Of a DNA stretch of 64,000 nucleotides, positions 39,653-49,672 are shown piece by piece. Location: positions 1 to 64,000 of the forward strand of contig JAIETL010000039.1 in NCBI GenBank assembly GCA_019745195.1, in the 5' to 3' direction. Source of the DNA: Beijerinckiaceae bacterium. Lineage in GTDB: Bacteria; Pseudomonadota; Alphaproteobacteria; Rhizobiales; Beijerinckiaceae. The number at the start of each line of letters is the position of its first letter. Within the stretch, counting starts at the first letter, position 1. The notes below the pieces were generated by a model that worked only from the letters and a program-made list of their open reading frames with translations, was not told where the DNA came from and searched no databases. The position numbers and the translations under genes were made by a program.

Positions 39653-39699
39653 TAATTGGATCGTTGACAATTATATTGTGCGCTATCTAATTGGATCGT
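39653..39699. promoter_or_regulatory. OhrR operator and flanking direct repeats
   Basis: ACAATTATATTGT (39667-39679) is a palindrome close to the OhrR consensus TACAATT-AATTGTA. It overlaps a perfect -35 hexamer TTGACA (39664-39669) for ohr. The 12-mer TAATTGGATCGT occurs on both sides (39653-39664 and 39688-39699) as a direct repeat 35 bp apart. Confidence 0.7.
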
Positions 39700-39771
39700 G
39701 CAAGGGGCTTGGTGGCGCTCGTAACCGAGCTTGGCCGGCTGGCTTTCAAAGACAACAGAAGGAGCGATCCC

Positions 39772-40194
39772 ATGAAAATCCTGTACACCGCGCATGGCTC
39801 GGCCACCGGCGGCCGCGAAGGCAAGGCCGCGACCGACAGCGGCAACGTCGATCTCGTGCTGAACACGCCCAAGGAGCTCGGCGGCGGCGGCGGCGAGGGC
39901 ACCAATCCCGAGCAGCTCTTCTCGATCGGCTATTCGGCCTGCTTCCTCGGCGCGCTGAAATTCGTCGCCGGCAAGGAGAAGGTGAAGATCCCCGACGACG
40001 CCAAGGTCTCGGCCGATGTCGGCATCGGTCCGCGCGACGACGGCCAGGGCTTCGGCATCGCCGTGAAGCTCACGATTTCGGTGCCTGGCGTCGACAAGGC
40101 CGTGGTCGAGGACCTCGTCGGGAAGGCCCATGTCGTGTGCCCCTATTCGCACGCCACCAAAGGCAACATCGACGTCGATCTCAAGGTCGCGTGA
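39772..40194 (+). CDS. ohr: organic hydroperoxide reductase Ohr
   Basis: A 140-residue thiol peroxidase of the Ohr/OsmC family that reduces organic hydroperoxides. The active Cys pair is Cys57 (SIGYSACFLGAL) and Cys123 (HVVCPYSHAT). The start at 39772 has AGAAGGAG 7 bases upstream. The gene is probably derepressed when OhrR is oxidised. The OhrR/Ohr pair sits between the dcw cluster and rnpB. Confidence 0.96.
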   Translation: MKILYTAHGSATGGREGKAATDSGNVDLVLNTPKELGGGGGEGTNPEQLFSIGYSACFLGALKFVAGKEKVKIPDDAKVSADVGIGPRDDGQGFGIAVKLTISVPGVDKAVVEDLVGKAHVVCPYSHATKGNIDVDLKVA

Positions 40195-40317
40195 TTTCGG
40201 CCCGGCCGACCGGCCCGCCGACGACATGATTGCAGGCGCCCCGCGTCGCCTGTCTCCCGCGCCCGACCCTTCATGGACCGGGCGTCTTGTTCAGCCCCAA
40301 CCATCAGGAACGGCACC

Positions 40318-41274
40318 ATGTTGAACCGTCGCCACCTTCTCGTCGGCGCGACCGCCGCATCGGCGTTCGCGACCTTCGGCCCGGCTCTCGCCAAGGCCCC
40401 GCTCGCCTCCGCGCAGGTCGCGGGGATTCATCGTCGCAAGATCGGCGCTATCGAGGTCACCGCGATCCTCGACGGCGTCGCCCCGCTGGGGGCGCAACTC
40501 TTCTCCGGCAAGCCCGCCGCCGACATCAAGGCCGCGCTCGAAGCCCAGGGCATGACTGAAAGCCTGCCGACCTCGGTCAACGCCTTCGTCGTCAACACTG
40601 GCGACAAGACCTGGCTGATCGACGCCGGCATCGGCGCCAACCAGGCCTTCGGCCCTAATCTCGGCCGCGTCGAGGCCAATCTGAAGGCGGCCGGCATCGA
40701 CCCGGCCCAGATCGACGGCGTGATCCTGACCCATGCCCATGCCGACCATGCCGAGGGTCTGATCACGGCGACCGGCTCGGCCCGCTTCCCCAACGCGGAA
40801 GTGATCATCCACGAGGCAGAGGCCGCCTTCTGGGCCGATGACGGCATCATGTCGCGCGCCCCGGCCGAGGCGAAGCCCTTCTTCGAATCGGCTCGCAAGT
40901 CGCTTGCCCCCTACGCCGCCCGCACCCGCAAGGTGAAGGCCGGCGAGGTGGCGCCGGGGCTCGTTCTGGAGCATGCGCCCGGCCACACGCCGGGCCACAG
41001 CGTCCTGCGCGTCACGTCCGGCTCCGAGCAGCTTCTGCTGATCGGCGACATCATGCACAACACCGCGATCCACACCGCCCTGCCCGATGCCGGTTTCGCC
41101 TTCGACGGCGACCCGGCGGTGGCGGCCGCCTCTCGCAAGCGTATCTTCGACATGATCTCGACCGACGGCATGCTGGTCGCCGGCACCCATGTCGGCTTCC
41201 CCGGTTTCGGCCGCGTGCTGAAGAGCGGTCAGGCCTATCGCTGGGTTGCGGCCGAGTGGGCCTATACGCTCTGA
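40318..41274 (+). CDS. Tat-exported metallo-beta-lactamase-fold hydrolase
   Basis: A 318-residue protein with an N-terminal signal of the twin-arginine type (NRRHLLVGATAA) and an MBL fold. The metal motif HxHxDH is THAHADHAEGL near residue 139, with further ligands in HAPGHTPGH, the GDIMH Asp, and GTHVGFPG near the end. It is probably periplasmic. The general layout resembles lactonase-like or quorum-quenching MBL proteins, but the substrate cannot be told. AGGA lies upstream of the ATG. It may be co-transcribed with ohr (123-bp gap). Confidence 0.88.
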   Translation: MLNRRHLLVGATAASAFATFGPALAKAPLASAQVAGIHRRKIGAIEVTAILDGVAPLGAQLFSGKPAADIKAALEAQGMTESLPTSVNAFVVNTGDKTWLIDAGIGANQAFGPNLGRVEANLKAAGIDPAQIDGVILTHAHADHAEGLITATGSARFPNAEVIIHEAEAAFWADDGIMSRAPAEAKPFFESARKSLAPYAARTRKVKAGEVAPGLVLEHAPGHTPGHSVLRVTSGSEQLLLIGDIMHNTAIHTALPDAGFAFDGDPAVAAASRKRIFDMISTDGMLVAGTHVGFPGFGRVLKSGQAYRWVAAEWAYTL

Positions 41275-41292
41275 CCAGCCGCGCGCCCCCGT

Positions 41293-41332
41293 CATCGTCC
41301 CTGCCCGCATTCCACGAAGGGCAGGGACGATG
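41293..41332. repeat. 14-bp inverted repeat between MBL gene and rnpB
   Basis: CATCGTCCCTGCCC (41293-41306) pairs perfectly with 41319-41332 across a 12-base loop. It lies 18 bases past the MBL stop, between convergent units. It may be a terminator without a T-run or a palindromic repeat. The following 160 bp up to rnpB hold nothing recognisable. Confidence 0.6.
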
Positions 41333-41492
41333 GAGACCCGAGACGGTCGCGTGATCGTCACGCCCAATGATGGGGCGCAATTCGCTCCGGTGAGTCGGAT
41401 GGAGCGGCGTGCGAGAACCGGAGCGGAGCGGACTTGTTGTCCGACAGCACCGGAAGCGCAGCACGTCGCTTCAGCCGGCCGCCGGAGTAGAA

Positions 41493-41903
41493 TTGCCAGC
41501 CGGCCTGTAAGCCGGGTTCTGGATGGCCGGGAGATCGCTCCCCCGACGTGACGGCCATTCCTCTGGGACGCGCATCGCTGCGCGCCTCGAGCAACCAACC
41601 CGGACGACAAGGCCGCAGAAACAGGCCCCCTTTCCCTTGCGGGAAAAGCATCGTCCCTATTCGGTTTTGCTCCCGGTGGGGCTTGCCATGCCGTCCCCGT
41701 TGCCGGGTCCGCGGTGCGCTCTTACCGCACCTTTTCACCCTTACCGCCGCACCGAAATGCGGAGGCGGTTCGATCTCTGTGGCGCTTTCCCTGGGGTCGC
41801 CCCCGCCGGACGTTATCCGGCACCGTGTTTCCGTGGAGCCCGGACTTTCCTCCCCCGGAAGAACCTGAGTTCTCGCGGGAGTGGCCGTCCGGCCGACTGG
41901 CGG
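41493..41903 (-). ncRNA. rnpB: RNase P RNA, class A
   Basis: The minus strand carries the conserved 5' core GAGGAAAGTCCGGGCTCC followed by GGATAACGTCCGGC, and ends with AGAACCCGGCTTACAGGCC. The termini (GCCAGTCGGCC near 41901 and GGCCGGCTGGC near 41495) pair over 11 bp as helix P1. Length, about 410 nt, fits bacterial class A. RNase P trims the 5' ends of tRNA precursors. Open frames across this region on both strands are not genes. Ends are set to within a few bases. Confidence 0.96.
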
Positions 41904-41957
41904 CGTGGCTAGTGCGCGCTGCGCCGGCTTGCGTCAAGCAATGGCTGGCGATTCGGC

Positions 41958-42743
41958 TCAGTTGCGAGCCGTGATCGTCCTGACCTTGGCGCAGTAGGCG
42001 CGGTTGGCGCCGCTCATGCGCTCGGCCATGTGGCCGCTCTGGTACTTCATCACGGTGCGGCAGGTGTCGCCGCCGGCAGCGCGATAGGCCATCGCCAGAT
42101 ATTTCATCGCGAAGCGCGCATTGGTCTCGGCATCGAGCAGCCCACCGGCCCCGCCCGAATAGCCCATGCCGCGCGCCGTCTGGTGGCGGATCTGCATCAG
42201 CCCGTAATTGCCAGCATTGGCGGCGCGGGGATTGTAGCGGCTCTCGATCCGCACGACCGCATCGGCGAGCGCGAAGGGGACGCCATTAGCGGCGGCATGG
42301 CGCGCCACGAGCGCCCTGAGGCCATCGGAGCCCGCTGGCGCCGCCAACGCAGGCCTTGCAGCCACGGCCGGCGCGGCGGGGGACGCAGCGATGGGAGACG
42401 CCGCATCGGGCGACACGGGCGCTCCCCGCGACCCGACGGGATCGATCTGTACATGAGCCTGCATCGACTTCTGGAAAGCGGCCCGGGCGCGTTCGACCGC
42501 GGACGGACTCGCGGATTTTCCGGATGCGGTGCCGGGCTTGCCGACCGCATTGGCCTGCGCTGGATTGGACCTCCGCGCAGGCTGGTCTTCGCCGGTCTCG
42601 GCGGCCTTTGCCTGATCGATCTCGGCCTGCCTGACGATGAAGTCACGCGCCCCGGTCTCGCTGTTGACCTCGGCGACAGATGGCTGGGACCCGGCCAGGC
42701 AAATTGCGAAAGCAGCGAAGGCATAAGAGCGCTTGGTCAGCAT
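41958..42743 (-). CDS. lytic transglycosylase (SLT domain)
   Basis: A 261-residue secreted protein: a signal peptide (about 1-24), an Ala/Pro-rich linker, and a C-terminal SLT domain (about 140-255) with the catalytic Glu in AVVRIESRYNPRA and the GNYGLMQI segment. It cleaves peptidoglycan to give 1,6-anhydro products in the periplasm. It is immediately upstream of rnpB on the same strand, near other wall genes. Confidence 0.92.
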   Translation of the reverse strand: MLTKRSYAFAAFAICLAGSQPSVAEVNSETGARDFIVRQAEIDQAKAAETGEDQPARRSNPAQANAVGKPGTASGKSASPSAVERARAAFQKSMQAHVQIDPVGSRGAPVSPDAASPIAASPAAPAVAARPALAAPAGSDGLRALVARHAAANGVPFALADAVVRIESRYNPRAANAGNYGLMQIRHQTARGMGYSGGAGGLLDAETNARFAMKYLAMAYRAAGGDTCRTVMKYQSGHMAERMSGANRAYCAKVRTITARN

Positions 42744-43115
42744 CGTCGCGGACGCCTTTCATTCCGGAGCATGTGAGGATGACAAGTCTGATGCTGGCGG
42801 AATGTGGTCATAATCTGACGCATCGAGCGTATTCGGATCTGAATATTTATTCTTCAAGAGGAATATCTGTTACTTCATAAACCAATATTGATAAGTCTTC
42901 ACTCCACCCGACGCCCGCCGCCGCTTCGCGTTGACGTAAGGGCAGATGCAGCGTGAAAACCTGCCGCATTCCCGTCTTATTTCCCGAAGCGCGCGCAAAA
43001 AGCCGTATCGGCCCGGCCTTGTGGGGCAACCGAAGGCCGCGCTAAGCCTGCAGGGTCGGGCCGGGGCCATGGCGCGATGGGCGCGCCGGGCGGGCGTCCG
43101 GGAGAGTTTTCGACC
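42744..43115. other. intergenic region with AT-rich core
   Basis: The 372 bp between divergent genes include an AT-rich part (about 42780-42900) that probably holds promoters for the transglycosylase and for the J-domain protein. Short frames exist (33 and 60 residues) but have no ribosome binding site or family resemblance. No RNA gene or clear repeat was recognised. Confidence 0.5.
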
Positions 43116-43865
43116 ATGGCATCGACGTTCTGGGGCCTTCTCGGCGGCGGCGGAGTCGGCTTCGTGCTGGGCGGCCCGCTTGGTGCGCTGCTGGGGGCTT
43201 TGGCCGGCCATGTGCTGGTCGACCGCGAAGGCGCGCCCTTCGGCCCGGCCCCGCGCGAACTCGTCTTCACCACCGGCCTCGTCGCGCTCTCGGCCAAGAT
43301 GGCGCGCTCGGACGGCGTCGTGACGCGCGACGAGGTCGCCGCCTTCGAGCGCATCGTCAAGGTGCCCGACGGCGAGCATGAGCGCATCGCGCGGCTGTTC
43401 GACCTCGCCAAGCAGACGAGCGCCGGCTTCGAAGCCTATGCGAGCCAGATCGCCGACGCCTTCCGCGAGGAGCCGGCGCTGCTGGAGGACGTGCTGGATG
43501 GGCTGTTCCTGATCGCCGCCGCCGACGGCGCGATCCACGAGGCCGAGCACGCCTATTTGCGCGACGTCGCGACGATCTTCGCGATCGACGAGGCGGGGTT
43601 CGCCCGCATCGAGGCCCGCCATATGCGCAGGCCCGACGATCCCTATCTCGTGCTCGGCGCCTCGCGGGAGATGAGCGATGCGCAGCTCAAGCAGCATTAT
43701 CGCAGGCTGGTCGCGGAAAACCATCCCGACCGCGAGATTGCGCGCGGCCTGCCCGAGGAGGCGGTCGCGATCGCCACGCGCAGGCTGGCCGCGATCAACG
43801 CTGCCTGGGACGCCATCGAGCGCGAGCGAGGCGCGGTAGCCTCCCGCACGACCCTGCCCGCCTGA
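43116..43865 (+). CDS. TerB/DnaJ-domain co-chaperone (DjlA-like)
   Basis: A 249-residue protein with a Gly-rich hydrophobic start (LLGGGGVGFVLGGPLGALLGALAGH), a TerB-like helical domain (about 45-150) and a C-terminal J domain (about 175-240) with the HPD signature in ENHPDRE. This is the DjlA layout: a membrane-tethered J protein that stimulates DnaK. The start has GGGAGAG upstream. The next gene, a peptidoglycan amidase, begins 7 bases after its stop, so the two form an operon. Confidence 0.92.
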   Translation: MASTFWGLLGGGGVGFVLGGPLGALLGALAGHVLVDREGAPFGPAPRELVFTTGLVALSAKMARSDGVVTRDEVAAFERIVKVPDGEHERIARLFDLAKQTSAGFEAYASQIADAFREEPALLEDVLDGLFLIAAADGAIHEAEHAYLRDVATIFAIDEAGFARIEARHMRRPDDPYLVLGASREMSDAQLKQHYRRLVAENHPDREIARGLPEEAVAIATRRLAAINAAWDAIERERGAVASRTTLPA

Positions 43866-43872
43866 ACCAGCC

Positions 43873-44661
43873 ATGTCAGCAGCGAGCCCCGACAGCCGTT
43901 TCGCGGCGAAGGTGTTTCCGTCGCCCAACCATGGCGAGCGCAAGCCTGTTGCGGACGACGGCTCAGCCCGCCGGCCCGATATGCTAATACTGCACTATAC
44001 CGGCATGCCGGATGCCGGCGCGGCTCTGCAATGGCTCTGCAATCCGGCCTCCCAGGTCTCGTCGCATTATTTCATCTTCGAGAACGGCCACACGCTGCAA
44101 CTCGTGCCCGAAATTCGGCGCGCCTGGCATGCCGGGGCCTCCAACTGGGCCGGCGAGACCGACATCAACTCCTGCTCGATCGGCATCGAGATCGCCAATC
44201 CGGGCCATCCCGGCGGCCTCCCCGATTTCCCGCCAGACCAGATAGCTGCGACGCTGAATCTCTGCCGCGACATCTGCGGGCGTTGGTCGATCCCGCCCGA
44301 ACGCGTGCTGGCCCATTCCGACATCGCGCCCGGCCGCAAGATCGACCCCGGCGAGAAGTTCCCATGGCGGCGCTTCGCGGAGGGCGGCGTCGGCCTCTGG
44401 ATCGAGCCTGCGCCGATCCGGGGCGGGCGCTTCTTCGCCAAGGGCGAGAGCGGCCAGCCGGTCGAGGCGCTGCAGGCGATGTTCGCCATGCTGGGTTACG
44501 GCTGCGCAGTCGATGGCGTCTTCGACGAAAAACTCGAGGCGGTTGTCGCCGCCTTCCAGCGCCACTGGCGGCAGGAGAAGGTCGACGGCGTCGCCGACGC
44601 CTCGACGATCACGACGCTGCGCGATCTGGTGGCCGCGACGCAAGGCGCGCGGACGGCCTGA
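43873..44661 (+). CDS. N-acetylmuramoyl-L-alanine amidase (AmiD-like)
   Basis: A 262-residue zinc amidase that cuts between MurNAc and L-Ala. The Amidase_2 domain carries His41 in LILHYTG, a central SIGIEIANPGH, and the LAHSDIAPGRKIDPGEKF segment with further zinc ligands; a C-terminal PG_binding_1 domain follows (about 195-255). No signal peptide is seen, so it may act on cytoplasmic muropeptides or be exported by another route. It is co-transcribed with the J-domain gene. Confidence 0.93.
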   Translation: MSAASPDSRFAAKVFPSPNHGERKPVADDGSARRPDMLILHYTGMPDAGAALQWLCNPASQVSSHYFIFENGHTLQLVPEIRRAWHAGASNWAGETDINSCSIGIEIANPGHPGGLPDFPPDQIAATLNLCRDICGRWSIPPERVLAHSDIAPGRKIDPGEKFPWRRFAEGGVGLWIEPAPIRGGRFFAKGESGQPVEALQAMFAMLGYGCAVDGVFDEKLEAVVAAFQRHWRQEKVDGVADASTITTLRDLVAATQGARTA

Positions 44662-44771
44662 TCTGTCCCACATCTTGCAGCAACATTGCCGCAGTTTAAC
44701 TCGCCGGGATTGGCGGATTCTGCCATGATGATACGGGTTGGGCGCCTGCTCGTGCAGGCCCGGATGGCGGA

Positions 44772-46451
44772 GTGGCGGCTTTGCGCAAATGGCTCATGGC
44801 GACGGGGTTGGTGGCGCTGGCGGCAGGCGCCGGCTACTGGACGCTGCGCCCCTCGGGCGGCGCGGCCAATGAACAGGCCTACCGCACCGCAGCGCTCGAT
44901 CGTGGCCGCATCACGGCCGCCGTTCGTGCGACCGGCACCCTGACCCCGGTCACCACCGTTCTGGTCGGTTCCCAGCTTTCGGGCCAGATCGTCGAGATCC
45001 TCGCCGACTACAATTCGGTCGTGAAGGCCGGCCAGGTCGTGGCGCGTCTGAACGGCGACCAGATCAGGACCAAACGCGACGCGGCCGAAGCGGATGTGTC
45101 GCAATCCAAGGCCGATCTCCTGGTCAAGCGCGCCCAGCTCGACCGCGCCCGCTCGACCCGGATCAAGGCGAATTCGACGGTCAGGGACATCGAGGCGCAG
45201 CGTGATCGCGCCGCCGCCCAGCTCGCCGACGCGAAGCGCACCTTCGAGCGCCAGACCGAGCTGTTCTCGCGCGGCGCCGGCGCTCAGCAAACGCTCGACA
45301 GCGCCCGCACCCAGGTCGAGATGCTGACGGCGGGGCTCGCCTCCGGCGAGGCGCAGATCGCCTCGGCGAAAGCCGAGATGAACGGGCTCGACGCCGACAT
45401 TCTGCTGGCGGAGGGCCAGGTCAAGGCGAGCGAGGCGCTGATCGCGCAGCGCGAGGCGACGCTGAAAGGCATTCTGATCGACCTCGAGCGCACCGAGATC
45501 CGCTCGCCGGTCGACGGCGTCGTGGTGCAACGCCAGGTCGATCTCGGCCAGACGGTGGCTGCTTCGCTCTCGACGCCGACCTTGTTCCAGATCGCGCAGG
45601 ATCTGCGCGTCATCGACATCTACGCCAATGTCGACGAGGCCGATGTCGGTCGCCTCAAGACCGGCCAGGCCGTGACGTTCAGCGTCAACGCCTATCCCAA
45701 CCGGACGTTCGAGGGCCGGGTCGAGATGGTGCGGCTCGGCGCGCAGACGATCCAGAACGTCGTGACCTATACCGGCGTTGTCCGGGTCGAGAACCGCGAC
45801 ATGGCGCTGCTGCCGGGCATGACGGCCAATCTCCAGGTCGTCACCGAGGACCGCAACAACGTGCTGCGCGTCGCCAATGCGGCGCTGCGCTTCAGGCCCG
45901 TCGGCGCGGCAGCCGGGCCCGTGCCGGCCGCATCCCCTGCCGTCGCAGCCGGGGAGCGTGGCGGACGAGGCGGCGGCAATCGCACGGGCGCGGCCCTGCG
46001 CGAGCGCATCGAGACCGAACTGCAGCCGACGCCGGAGCAGACGCGGGCGATCGCCGGCGTTCTGCAGGAGCGCCGCAGCGGGGGCCGCGAGGCGATGGCC
46101 GGCCTCTCCGAAGACGAGCGCCGCGCCGCCTTCCGCTCGGCCCGCACCGAGACGATGAAGAAGATCGCCGCCGTGCTCGACCCCGAGCGCAGGGCGAAGT
46201 TCGAGGCGATGATGCAGGAGGGCCGCCCCACCGCGCAGGGCGGTGCGCCGGGCCGCGTCTATGTGCTCGATACGGACGGACAGCCCAAGGCCATTCCGGT
46301 GATGCTCGGCCCGACCGACGGCGCCTACACAGAGATCGTCTCCGGCGAGTTGAAGGACGGCGCGCAGGTGATCGTCGGCGGCGGCCCGCGCCCGGTCGCG
46401 CCCGCAGCGCCTGCCGGCGGCCCGCCGGTGCGCGGGCCTAGGTTGTTCTGA
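44772..46451 (+). CDS. MacA-like periplasmic adaptor with helical insert
   Basis: A 559-residue membrane-fusion protein: one N-terminal span (MATGLVALAAGAGYWTL), a biotinyl-lipoyl-like region (SGQIVEILADYNSVVKAGQVV), a long coiled-coil hairpin, a beta-barrel, and a distal domain. It would link a MacB-type transporter to an outer-membrane channel. Between barrel and distal domain, residues of about 405-490 form a charged helical insert (LQPTPEQTRAIAGVLQ through LDPERRAKFEAMM) that resembles LTXXQ/Spy-type segments. The start is uncertain: GTG 44772, TTG 44781 or ATG 44796. Confidence 0.9.
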   Translation: MAALRKWLMATGLVALAAGAGYWTLRPSGGAANEQAYRTAALDRGRITAAVRATGTLTPVTTVLVGSQLSGQIVEILADYNSVVKAGQVVARLNGDQIRTKRDAAEADVSQSKADLLVKRAQLDRARSTRIKANSTVRDIEAQRDRAAAQLADAKRTFERQTELFSRGAGAQQTLDSARTQVEMLTAGLASGEAQIASAKAEMNGLDADILLAEGQVKASEALIAQREATLKGILIDLERTEIRSPVDGVVVQRQVDLGQTVAASLSTPTLFQIAQDLRVIDIYANVDEADVGRLKTGQAVTFSVNAYPNRTFEGRVEMVRLGAQTIQNVVTYTGVVRVENRDMALLPGMTANLQVVTEDRNNVLRVANAALRFRPVGAAAGPVPAASPAVAAGERGGRGGGNRTGAALRERIETELQPTPEQTRAIAGVLQERRSGGREAMAGLSEDERRAAFRSARTETMKKIAAVLDPERRAKFEAMMQEGRPTAQGGAPGRVYVLDTDGQPKAIPVMLGPTDGAYTEIVSGELKDGAQVIVGGGPRPVAPAAPAGGPPVRGPRLF

Positions 46452-46455
46452 CGCC

Positions 46456-47225
46456 ATGCCCCTGATCGAAGCCCGCGAGCTTTCCCGGGTCTACGACCTC
46501 GATTCCGGCCGCGTCACGGCGCTGGACCGGGTCTCGCTCGACATCGAAGCCGGCGATCTGGTCGCGGTGATGGGCCCGTCGGGCTCGGGCAAATCAACCT
46601 TCATGAACCTGATCGGCTGCCTCGACCGGCCGACAGGCGGGCATTACCGGCTCGACGGCGTCGCGGTCGAAACCCTCTCGGGCGATGGGCTCGCGGAGCT
46701 GCGCAACCGCAAGCTCGGCTTCGTCTTCCAGCAGTTCAACCTGCTGCCGCGCGTCGACGCCTGCGCCAATGTCGAACTGCCGATGGTCTATGCGGGCGCC
46801 GACGGCAAGACCCGCAAGGCGCGCGCGCTTGCCGCGCTCGGCCGGGTCGGCCTCGCCGAGCGCGCCCATCACCGCCCGATGCAGCTTTCGGGCGGCCAGC
46901 AGCAGCGCGTCGCCATTGCTCGCGCGCTGGTCAACGAGCCGCGCCTTCTGCTCGCCGACGAGCCGACCGGCGCGCTCGACAGCCGCACCGCGCTCGAAAT
47001 CCTCGCCCTGTTCCAGGATCTCAACCGCGAGGGCGTCACCGTCGTGCTCGTCACCCATGACGCCGAGGTGGCGCGCCACGCCCGCCGCGTCATCCGCTTC
47101 CGCGACGGCAAGCTGCTCTCCGATACGCGACAGGAGGCGGCCGAAGCACGCGAGGCGCTGGCGGCGCTCGATGCCGGCCATGCCGTGGAGCCCGAGCCGG
47201 AGATGGTGACGCTGGAGGTTCTGGC

Positions 47226-47229
<4 letters not shown>
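46456..47229 (+). CDS. MacB-type ABC transporter ATPase
   Basis: A 257-residue ATPase of the LolD/MacB group. Walker A GPSGSGKS is at residues 40-47, the signature LSGGQQQRVAIARAL and Walker B LLLADEPTGALD follow, then the H-loop VTHD. It begins 5 bases after the adaptor stop and overlaps the permease by 4 bp. In classical MacB the ATPase and permease are fused; here they are separate genes. Confidence 0.95.
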
Positions 47230-48458
<1,229 letters not shown>

Positions 48459-48524
48459 CGTCGGGAAGGCGGCGGCCTTCCCGGAAAGCACCCGTTAACC
48501 AATGGGAACTAGCCTTTCCGGACT

Positions 48525-49553
48525 ATGCCGATTGGCCGATTCCAGCCAGATCGAGCGCCTGCCGACGAGGCCTCTGTGAGCCACGAACCACTATCCGCCG
48601 TCGAAGCCAAGCGCCTTTACGATCAGGCCGCGCTGCTGGCGAAGGTCGGCGCCTGGGAATGCGAACTGGCGCGCGAAACCCTGACCTGGACGGACGGCGT
48701 CTACGATCTGTTTGGACTGCCGCGCGGCTCGACCCTGCACCGGCCCTCGACCGTCGATCTCTACCACGACGATTCGCGCGCCGAGATGCAGCGCCTGCGC
48801 GCAAAGGCGATCGCCAGCGGCGGCGGCTTCAGCATGGAGGCTCATATCCGCACGCCCGCTGGCGAGGATCGCTGGATGCGGCTGGTCGCCAATGTCGCCT
48901 GCGAGCAAGGCCGCCCGGTCCGGATTTACGGCGCAAAGCAGGACATCACCCATGAGAAGGCGATGTGGGCGAGCCTGCGCGAACTTGCCTATAGCGACCC
49001 GCTGACCGGGCTCGCCAACCGCCGCGTCTTCGAGAGCCGCTGCGATGAGCTGCTCGACCACGGCTATGACGCGGGCACGCTGGCGGCGCTGGCGGTCCTC
49101 GACGTCGATCTCTTCAAGCAGATCAACGACCAGTTCGGCCACGCCGCCGGCGACGAATGCCTGCGCCAGGTCGCGGCGCGGCTTGAACGCGTCTTCGAGG
49201 GCGCGGTGCTGATCGCCCGGATCGGCGGCGACGAATTCGCCGTGCTGCTGCGCCTGCCGCTCGGCCTGCCGCATCTGACGCTGCTGCTCGACCATGCGCT
49301 GCGCGTGCTCGCCTTCCCGGTCGTCTGGCATGGACACCCGATCGAGATCGGCGTCTCGATCGGCGTCACGCTGCTGCGCCCGGCCCATCGCCACGACAAG
49401 GCAAAGCTCTTTGCCGAGGCGGATTCGGCGCTCTACCTCGCCAAGACGGCCGGCCGGAACCAGGCCCGCCTGTTCGGCGCGGCGATCGACGCTCCCGTTT
49501 CACTGGGAGCCATCGGTCCCCGCATGGCCGAGCCGATGGTCCGCATGCTCTGA
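48525..49553 (+). CDS. PAS-GGDEF diguanylate cyclase
   Basis: A 342-residue signalling protein. A PAS domain of the PAS_3 type (about 35-145, WECELARETLTWTDGVY through QDITHEK) is followed by a GGDEF domain with the intact motif GGDEF at 234-238 and DPLTGLANRR at 158-167. It should make cyclic di-GMP. The RxxD inhibitory site is missing five residues before GGDEF, so product feedback may be weak. No membrane span, so it is cytoplasmic. A GTG at 48576 is an alternative start. Confidence 0.93.
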   Translation: MPIGRFQPDRAPADEASVSHEPLSAVEAKRLYDQAALLAKVGAWECELARETLTWTDGVYDLFGLPRGSTLHRPSTVDLYHDDSRAEMQRLRAKAIASGGGFSMEAHIRTPAGEDRWMRLVANVACEQGRPVRIYGAKQDITHEKAMWASLRELAYSDPLTGLANRRVFESRCDELLDHGYDAGTLAALAVLDVDLFKQINDQFGHAAGDECLRQVAARLERVFEGAVLIARIGGDEFAVLLRLPLGLPHLTLLLDHALRVLAFPVVWHGHPIEIGVSIGVTLLRPAHRHDKAKLFAEADSALYLAKTAGRNQARLFGAAIDAPVSLGAIGPRMAEPMVRML

Positions 49554-49672
49554 GCCGGCGGCATGCCCGTCAAGGCCTGGCGCCAGCCGGAAGCGCCCCT
49601 GACGCGATTCTGAAATACGATTGGCCCCGCCATCCTCGACGGCGGGGGCAATCGCTCCGGTATCGAGCCGGC

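Noticed and set aside
41523-41974. Several 70-130 residue frames over 41.5-42.0 kb
   Set aside because: They lie across the RNase P RNA gene, whose conserved core and paired ends are clear.
42847-43029. 60-residue minus-strand frame in the AT-rich gap
   Set aside because: No ribosome binding site, no family resemblance, and it crosses a sharp change in composition.
44496-46457. 653-residue minus-strand frame opposite the amidase and MacA-like genes
   Set aside because: Shadow of two real plus-strand genes.
48484-48500. TTAAC sequence before the GGDEF gene as a CtrA box
   Set aside because: Only one half-site; the 4 bases at the correct spacing (GAAA or GAAC) do not match.
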